From Pelargonium nanum (Eukaryota; Streptophyta; Magnoliopsida; Geraniales; Geraniaceae), in contig JAYMTF010001247.1 in the NCBI GenBank assembly GCA_036897485.1, positions 1 to 25,023 of the forward strand: DNA of 25,023 nucleotides. Reading direction: 5' to 3'. The translations under genes and the position numbers were made by a program. Shown piece after piece: positions 18,701 through 25,023 of the stretch. The notes beneath the pieces are model-generated. The model saw only the letters and a program-made list of their open reading frames with translations, was not told where the DNA came from and did no database searches. The first letter of the stretch is position 1, and each line of letters opens with the position of its first letter.

Positions 18701-20635
18701 ACCTCTTTTAGCAGGAAATTCAGTTTATGTTGATTATCAATTCTTGAAGGTATGGTATGTGTTTAGTATTTAGTCTTTGAGAAATCAAAACTACTTTTGA
18801 ATTATCTGGCATGCTCCGTACAATACATACTGCAGTACTTTGAAAATTTGGCATCTATAACAATCCTTGTTAGAATTGAACTAACACCTACCTGTAAATT
18901 TTGTTAATGCACTAATATTACTATTTATTTATTGCTTAAATAATTAAAAAGAAAAAAAGGAAGGTTGGTATTTTAATTCGTGAAGCTTTTGTGTATCTTG
19001 AAGTCTTGAATATCTAAGAGAATGTCCAGAAATGAACCCAATTATGATGTCCAGTAATGTCTTATGTATATCTTATCCACCCACCAATTATTAGGGAAAT
19101 GCAAAACCATTGATCAATACAAAATTCAAACCTTAGAATAAGATGGTATGGCACTTGCTACACCTCTTGTTCCTCGGTTGCATTAAACCTGACCAGCCAT
19201 TCTTTTGCAGAAATACATGCCAGAATTGGCTGGCCTTTTCCCTCATGTACTTGTTGATGTTAGCAGCGTTAAAGCTCTGTGCTGTCGCTGGTATCCTCAA
19301 GGTAAAACATCACATTATAATGTAAATTATGAACTATAGTATACAAACTGCCATGCATTGTATGCATTTGCTGGTATCATAGATGTTCCATAACTATAGA
19401 AGTTTTTTTAACTATAGTTGGTAGGTATGCAAAAAGAAAAGAATATCATTTGAAAAAAAAATGTTATTTCCACTTTTCGATTTCCATGACATTTAATTGC
19501 ACATCTATGATGCTCCAAAACAAATCCCTACACTTTCCGATTCCATAACATTTTACTACCCGCCATGTTATTTTATGTATAGCATTTACATCCTTTATGT
19601 ATTCACTTTATCCTTAAATCATCAACTGGAAATTTTTTACTATCTCTCATTGTGTACTTTGCATGTGACATTTTTAACTCTTATATTCTCAAAATACTCT
19701 TACAATCTAAAAAATAACTCAAAAGCAATTCTCATTTTAATTCATATTTTCGATTTTCCTATTAAATTTTGGATTCATATATGATATTTATGACATGATG
19801 ATTAAAAAAGAATGAATTCATTCATTAAAAGTCATGTTTTACGGACGACGTTTAAACATAAATGTTAGGAATAAAAAGTGTAGCAATTTGTTTTGGGACA
19901 CTATAGGTGGGTAGTAAAATGTTATGGAAATCGAAAAGTGTAGTATGTGTTTTGGGACATCAGAGGTGAGTAGTAAAATGTAAAAATCGTAAAGTGCAGT
20001 TGTGTTTTGTGACATCAAAGATGGGCAGTACTCTGTAATTATCCCTTAATTTTATGCATATACTCCTGAAATTCATAAACATGTAAAGGTTCATAGTAAT
20101 ATTTTGCCTCCTTGGAGGCCTAAGTATAAACATTAGCACTTTGTGTACTGAATAGTATAGGTAAAATTTGTAATGAGTTTTGTATAAAGTAAGATCCTTC
20201 AACATATCTAAAGTTCATTTAATGGGGTATGTAAATTGTGGTAAATGACCAATTTAAGCATAGTCTCTTTTGTTTTCTAAATTTTGCCTGTTTATTTAGT
20301 TATTTATTATATATAATTATTTTAATTCCTTTATGGTAAACTGGATACTAGGCTATTTACATCTGATTATTATGGCAAAGACTTGTTTAATGATTTAGAA
20401 TATTTTGGGTGGAATACGCATCAATCCAACTGTGCTTGCTAATTGTACGAGAAATGCTGTGATCCTTTAAGAAGTTATACTTATACGAGATCCTGAACTA
20501 ATGATTGGTCATGCAGATAATAGGAAAGCCCCTTTGAAACAGAATAAACACAGAGCCATGGATGATATCAGAGAAAGTATCAAGGAGCTTAAGTACTTCA
20601 AGGCCAATATCTTCAAACCCAGGTCAAAGAAGTAA
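15784..20635 (+). CDS. Oligoribonuclease (DEDDh 3'-5' exoribonuclease)
   Basis: Degrades short RNA oligonucleotides (nanoRNAs) to mononucleotides; plant members are reported from mitochondria and/or cytosol. Eight exons join in frame: 15784-16144, 16341-16448, 16863-16939, 17535-17616, 17714-17769, 18663-18749, 19211-19301, 20517-20635. The product is 326 residues from the first ATG. All DEDDh residues are visible: D152 and E154 in WIDLEMSGLD, D252 in GNSVYVDYQF, and H299 with D304 in HRAMDDIRESI. Most orthologues I recall start near MDNLANAFSVLELD (Met89, ATG at 16048, giving 238 residues). The 88 upstream codons are open, basic and Ser/Thr-rich, and could be an organelle-targeting extension, so the longer start is given with reserve. 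Enzyme identity is firm; the start is not. Confidence 0.92.
17869..17897 (+). repeat. (GT)n(AT)n microsatellite in intron 5
   Basis: A GTGTGTGTGTGTGTGTGT run passes directly into TATATATATATG inside intron 5 of the oligoribonuclease gene. Confidence 0.9.
19455..20045. mobile_element. Long inverted-repeat element in the last oligoribonuclease intron
   Basis: A block at about 19455-19565 (CACTTTTCGATTTCCATGACATTT, CCAAAACAAATCCCTACAC, ATAACATTTTACTACCCGCC) is repeated in inverse orientation at about 19873-20045. Both arms are built of tandem units of about 57 bases, two on the left and three on the right. The right end, read inward, starts GGGATAATTACAGAGTA, akin to the MULE-type termini elsewhere in the window. 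The matching left terminus is missing, so the left end is probably truncated. There is no coding capacity. Confidence 0.65.
19873..20045 (+). repeat. Three tandem units of about 57 bases
   Basis: AAAGTGTAG...TGTTTTGGGACA...AGGTG(G)GTAGTAAAATG...AATCG is repeated at about 19873, 19934 and 19991, with decreasing likeness toward the element end. Confidence 0.7.
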
Positions 20636-21045
20636 TGCAATTGCAAATGGGCAATGTATTTTTTTTGTGAAATTCAGGGTCACATCTGAAAATCACCATT
20701 TTTTGTTGTTGTTGGAACTCAATGTATGGTGGGTTTCACATCCATTTCCATCTAATGAAACAGAAACGTTGGCTTTATCATCTTGATGCAATTAATGTTA
20801 ATCTGAGAGGAGTTTTTGCTAGTAATGCAATACTATAGTTTATTCAAAATGGTAGTTACCTATAGTAGCTACTAGCTAGCAACTAGCAAGAGTTTCTGTC
20901 ATGGTATCATGATGGCATGGGGTGGTGCGTGCCATGACTTGGGACGGATCCACGAAACGGATGCGCGCACAAATAAATTTATCCGGATGGCTTGGCGTGG
21001 TTAGATGCTTCTGCTTATTGGTTTGTGCCCATCGGATCTTGTAGT
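20636..21045. other. Oligoribonuclease 3' UTR and spacer
   Basis: Downstream of the TAA at 20633-20635. It contains short TAGCTA/CTAGCAA repeats around 20866-20889. No gene was recognised. Confidence 0.4.
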
Positions 21046-21066
21046 TCTAGTAGTAGTAGTAGTAGT
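21046..21066 (+). repeat. (TAG)n microsatellite
   Basis: Seven consecutive TAG-type triplets, ending in GTGGG. Confidence 0.9.
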
Positions 21067-21112
21067 GGGTATGGTAATAGAGGTGGCAATCGGTTGTATG
21101 ATTAAAACATGA

Positions 21113-21290
21113 GATCCGATCCAATAATATTTTGGATCGGATTGGATCAGATCGGATGAGACAAATCCGCTCATTTTACACTAAAGTGACCGGATTTACC
21201 CGATCTAATCTGATCGCATTTTTTGCAAGAGAGATCCGATCCAAAATCGATCGGATTGAATTGGATTTCAGATGTCTGCGGATTCAGATT
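21113..21290. repeat. GATCCGAT / ATCGGAT-rich patch
   Basis: The words GATCCGAT, ATCGGATTGGAT and their reverse complements occur about ten times in under 180 bases in both orientations, including inverted copies GATCCGATCC...GGATCGGATTG that can pair. The patch is much less AT-rich than its surroundings. It looks like a degenerate repeat or transposon piece. No boundaries were found. Confidence 0.5.
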
Positions 21291-21828
21291 CAGATTGCCG
21301 GCTCTATATGGTACCAAAGATTTAGGGCACCAGTGAAGCCCCATATAATCTGTGTTTGAAGTTTAAGCCCAAACCCAGATTGTATCATAACTTCACCATT
21401 TACAACTCAGGAACCTTTCTTTTACCCACAAGACTTGGCACTTTGTAAACCACAAATTGTTGACACCACAGTCTAGTGTTACACTTCACATAAACACTAG
21501 TGGATTTGGATCCATTTCACCAACTTTTAATCTGAACTGTCATCAATGAATACCCAAGAGGAAAATGCATCAAATGAAATTAAAGAATAAACAATGTAAT
21601 CAACAACTAAGATACAAGAGCAGCATCAAAACTGAGACCAATCTCAGAAAGAAAGAAAACAAAAACTGAACCATCTATTTGCAAACTAGAGGTCCAAGAT
21701 AGGCACTGTACTTTAGTATCGTTCAAAAGATTGGAGAGCTATACCAGATGGTTCCATTTTGCATCAAAATGCTTCTTGTTCTCATGTCATGGATGTTAAA
21801 TCTTTCAAGTCTCGCCTCAACACAACAA
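21291..21828. other. Spacer and VPS26 3' UTR
   Basis: The part next to 21828 is the 3' UTR of the leftward-transcribed VPS26 gene. The rest shows no recognised feature. Confidence 0.4.
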
Positions 21829-24696
21829 TCAATTAGCAGTTTCAAGAAGCCGGTACATTGTGATCTCTTGTTGCTTGAAGTACCGACGATCCTCTTCATC
21901 CACTAGGACCAGATTCAAATAATATTTCACACTGAACTTGTTGTTGATGTTGCGATATGTTGGCGTCAGTTCGTATGGACTCAGGAACAGCCTCACTGGA
22001 ATTGATTCTCCTGCACAAAACATATAAATAAGTTAAGGTTTACACTATATATCCAATCTTTCCCAGTGAAATGTACAGATGGAAATATGAATCCTTGCAA
22101 CACTAATCTTAACAGTTTTGGTTTCTTTCATTACAAAGCTGACGAAGCCTACATGAAATGTTGGGAAATCGACGATATTTATGATATGTTAAATCAGACT
22201 AAGCTAGCAGAAGTTCAATACCTCTGACAGGTGCACCATCCATCAACTCAAATTTTGCAAGGGTCTCTGTTTCAACATATGTGTTAGACCCTGATCCAGT
22301 TGACTCACGACGCCTTATCTCCAGCTCCATATTCTTTATCTTGATTCTCACCAGTAGAAAATATATTTTGCCGATGATGACATCTTTTAGATGATACCTG
22401 CACAAGTTGAACTCCTTCAGAAAGATAAAACTCTCTTCAATTAATTGTAAGAAACTTCGCATGAATTTTACACCAAATTGGCCGTTTTGGTAAGAAGCTT
22501 ACTTGCTTTTGTTGTATTCAAACTCTATGTGTAAGCAATCCTCGATCCCGACTTCCATCTATATGAAGCATCAATACAAGTTACAGCACTAACATGAAAG
22601 GATAAGGTATAATTAGTGTTCTACTTTCTCCTTTATACTCCCATGAGCATTTTTAGTGTAACAAACTCAACTGGTTCTTACCAACATATCTTAGGGATAT
22701 GATTGGTAATTCATACATAACTAACTTTCTATAAAGTAAAGCGAGCACTCGTTTTGGGACAATTTTTTAGAGAAAGTGGACTCTCATTTGGGACAGAGGG
22801 TGAGAGAGTATGCCTTCGTTTAATAGAGTCAGTAAAAGTTATTAATATAAAAAATGGACATCAAGAAGTGCCTGAAAAAAGTTGCCCTTTTATGTGTAAA
22901 GATGTACTAATGAAACCAAGAGGTGCAAACAAAATACAATGATCATACACATGACAAAATTTAGACCAAATGAAACTACAATAAAATAAATTGAGCAATC
23001 CAGGCATCAAGAGAGGATGTAGCTTCTCACCTTAATACTGTTATTGATTGACGGGAGAGGGGTGTAGTTGCGAACCTGATGCAGAAAGGAAAAGAAAGGC
23101 ATATTTTCAAGGAGATCAACAGACATAAAACCTGTGCAGCTATATAGCCCGTGCTGGTAATGAAGAAAAAACCATCTGAAACCAGAATGTTAGTCATTCA
23201 TTCACATGACTATAGATGGATTTCTTTCCAACCCAAATGCTAAGCTGATAGGTACAGAGTACAGATACGATAGACGGGTCACTAGGCCTAACAAAATCAG
23301 CTCTAATACCATGTTAAACTGAACTCCAACCCACAAGTTTAACCTAATAGGTGTAGGGCACAACTAGTGTATCAGGTGGTGAGTCACTTCACATTCTTTC
23401 AACGTGGGATTCCTCAACAAAGACATATATAAAAAAAGGGTTCTACAAAATGCATTATTTCAGGAAGACTGCAACGTTATATGCAATGTTTGTTATATTA
23501 ATATGCAAAATATCAAACAACACAAAAATAAAAAAATAGATAAAAATAACATCTTTGCTTCCTGACAAGGCAGAGCCAGTCACTACACAATGATTTAGCA
23601 CGTTATTCATCGAGGTATTACCACAAAATCTTGGCACTCCACAATGTTGCTGACATAATAGCGGCTAATTGTCACTTTCAAAATATACCTGCAGGTTTGG
23701 AGGAAAACAGGTTGAGTTGTGAGTTCAATTTGTCCTTCAAATCTTTTTTCAAATTGATTTACATTTATACTCTAATTTGAAATTTCACACATCTTCATCA
23801 TTCAAAGAAAATATGGTACACACACTAAAACTAATCACACAAATAGAACCAAACATCAATTAGGTTATAATCATCTTAGATCTACACCCACAGCGTCTTC
23901 TGTTCCTTATGTGAAAGCATGAGGACAGATGATGAGAATGCCTACAACTCTACAAATCAAGTCCCATAATATATACTCCCTCCCCCTCTGAATTGGATGT
24001 CAGGTTGTACTTCATGTCTGCCCCCAAAACAATGTCATCTTCTTGACTTTAGTTTCTGACATTAGCATTTAATGACAAAACTATTGCGATTAGTAAGGAT
24101 ATTGCCCTTAATAAGGGTGACTCACTGAAAAAAAAAAGAACAGGATCCAATGCATTAATTGCGTAATGCATATATTTAACAAGTGTGTTTGGTCAAAATA
24201 GCATCTGATTTGGGACAAAACATAATAGGCAAAAACAAACCACTCAAAGCAAGAAGAATCAGTCTCAATCTTGTCACACAAAACACAGAGATAATGACTA
24301 ATGCAGATAGAAAAATGCAACGAAGACCTTATAACATGTCCAATTACTGGGTAATTAGTGGATAACATACCTAAGCCTTACATTGACTCCGCTGTATGAC
24401 TCATAAGGCATCTCGACACTAGAAAATTCAAAGGGATATGATTTCTTTTCATATAATTCACCAGGAACATCAAGTTCCCGTACTGCACAAAGAATACCAG
24501 GAGTAAGAGCTCATACTAAATCAGAACAATGAAAACAAACATATGGTACATATAAATTATTACAAGTGGTCAACTAGTAACACAAATGAAAAAATAAAAT
24601 CAAATTTCTTGACCAGTGTTCTAAAATAAAAATGAAGGCAGATGGACTCACCTAGAGATGTGAAATCATAAAAGTTGCCTCTGTCCAAATATAGCT
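21829..24696 (-). CDS. VPS26: Retromer subunit VPS26 (partial, 5' exons outside window)
   Basis: Arrestin-fold subunit of the retromer core, which with VPS35 and VPS29 recycles vacuolar sorting receptors from endosomes. Seven exons join in frame on the minus strand: 24652-24696, 24371-24482, 23622-23688, 23031-23075, 22503-22558, 22222-22397 and 21829-22010 (stop at 21829-21831), about 227 residues. Diagnostic segments are [66 protein letters not shown] and FSVKYYLNLVLVDEEDRR. The family is about 300 residues, so the first quarter (the MNYLLGAF... end) must lie to the right; I could not find it in 24697-25023. The exon at 23622-23688 is less conserved (RYYVSNIVECQDFV). Identity is firm; A or B paralogue is not resolved. 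Confidence 0.95.
22623..22805. mobile_element. Possible decayed Stowaway-like MITE in a VPS26 intron
   Basis: CTCTCATTTGGGACAGAGGGTGAGAGAGTA near 22780-22809 resembles a Stowaway right end (TTTTGGGACGGAGGGAGTA). A possible left partner is TATACTCCCATGAGCA near 22633. The pairing is weak. Confidence 0.3.
23226..23411 (-). mobile_element. TRIM-like LTR retroelement relic with tRNA-Met primer-binding site
   Basis: On the minus strand a roughly 100-base LTR-like segment (about 23411 to 23312, from TCCCACGTTGAAAG to AGTTTAACA) is followed directly by TGGTATTAGAGCT (23311-23299). This is one base off the initiator-tRNA-Met primer-binding site TGGTATCAGAGC. About 40 bases further, CCTATCAGCTTAGCATTTGGGTTGGA (23250-23226) resembles part of the LTR again. 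Small size, PBS type and intronic location fit a terminal-repeat retrotransposon in miniature, now broken. It lies in the VPS26 intron between 23076 and 23621. Confidence 0.55.
23982..24222. mobile_element. Degraded MITE in a VPS26 intron
   Basis: TATACTCCCTCCCCCTCTGAATTGGATGTCAGGTTG on the left resembles a Stowaway-type end, and CAAAATAGCATCTGATTTGGGACA on the right is a rough inverted match. The span is about 240 bases. The right end lacks a clear GGAGGGAGTA terminus, so the element is decayed or truncated. Confidence 0.4.
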
Positions 24697-25023
24697 CTGT
24701 GAAGAATAGAAAAAAGAAATGCCTCAAAAAGTGAAACCATATATAGTAAGGAAATAGACCTCCAAAGTAAATAACATGATAAAATCTACACCTCTTAAGA
24801 GTGAAAAATAAAAAGTTCAACCGGGGAAATGATATAAGATAAGTTAGGGAAAATCTTCACTCTGATTTTATAACTTGAAGAACATATGCAGTTACCACAC
24901 AAACTTTATGCTGGTTTTGCTTCTTATTCCGGCAAAGGGGGTAATTGTCTAGTTTTTACAACATATAAAGATTTACCTATAGGTTTTGTATTACTTATTT
25001 GCTACAGGTCTTAAACTAGTAAG
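24697..25023. other. VPS26 intron sequence at the right edge
   Basis: Upstream of the first visible VPS26 exon (acceptor at 24697-24698). AT-rich, with no conserved VPS26 N-terminal coding sequence seen on the minus strand, so the next exon is beyond the window. Confidence 0.6.

Noticed and set aside
19497..19784. 95-codon open frame in the last oligoribonuclease intron
   Set aside because: Phe/Tyr/Ile-rich translation of AT-rich transposon DNA within an intron.
22754..22942. 62-codon plus-strand open frame within a VPS26 intron
   Set aside because: It begins in a decayed MITE-like end and has no recognisable motif.
1..25023. A new multi-gene biological system
   Set aside because: The five genes are well-known, independently acting plant genes on alternating strands; no cluster logic, defence module or unknown conserved gene was found.

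Overview
The window is nuclear DNA of a flowering plant, most likely a eudicot; nothing narrows it further. It is AT-rich with GT-AG introns and many small transposon relics. Five protein-coding genes are recognised by reading conserved exons and joining them at splice sites that keep the reading frame. In order they are an ABI5/AREB-type group A bZIP factor (+, 2955-6100), a SnRK1 beta subunit of the KINbeta1 type (+, 8918-11474), calmodulin (-, 13400-15020), oligoribonuclease (+, 15784-20635), and the retromer subunit VPS26 (-, 21829-24696, 5' exons beyond the right edge). There are no operons and no sign of bacterial, viral or organellar DNA. No tRNA, rRNA or CRISPR was seen.

Layout. 1-2940: possible promoter of a gene lying to the left, a diverged short tandem repeat, and a well-bounded 1.17-kb Mutator-like element with a perfect 9-bp target duplication. 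2955-6100: bZIP gene, 3 coding exons; its 2.2-kb second intron carries a Stowaway MITE. 6101-8917: intergenic, with a GC-rich island, isolated transposon ends and a 263-bp inverted-repeat element. 8918-11474: SnRK1 beta gene, 4 exons. 11475-13399: tail-to-tail spacer with a degraded MITE. 13400-15020: calmodulin, 2 exons. 15021-15783: 763-bp head-to-head promoter region. 15784-20635: oligoribonuclease, 8 exons, with a long inverted-repeat element in its last intron. 20636-21828: tail-to-tail spacer with a GATCCGAT-rich patch. 21829-25023: VPS26, with a TRIM-like retroelement relic and a degraded MITE in its introns.

Functionally these are single housekeeping or signalling genes, not a pathway cluster. 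Three touch stress and energy signalling (ABA-responsive bZIP, SnRK1, calmodulin), but their adjacency is probably chance. The points most worth checking are the early stop in the SnRK1 beta gene, which removes the conserved C-terminal tail while a frameshifted copy of that tail persists just downstream; the intact MULE with GC-rich cargo; the scattered related transposon termini; and the N-terminal extension of the oligoribonuclease. I found no convincing new multi-gene system.
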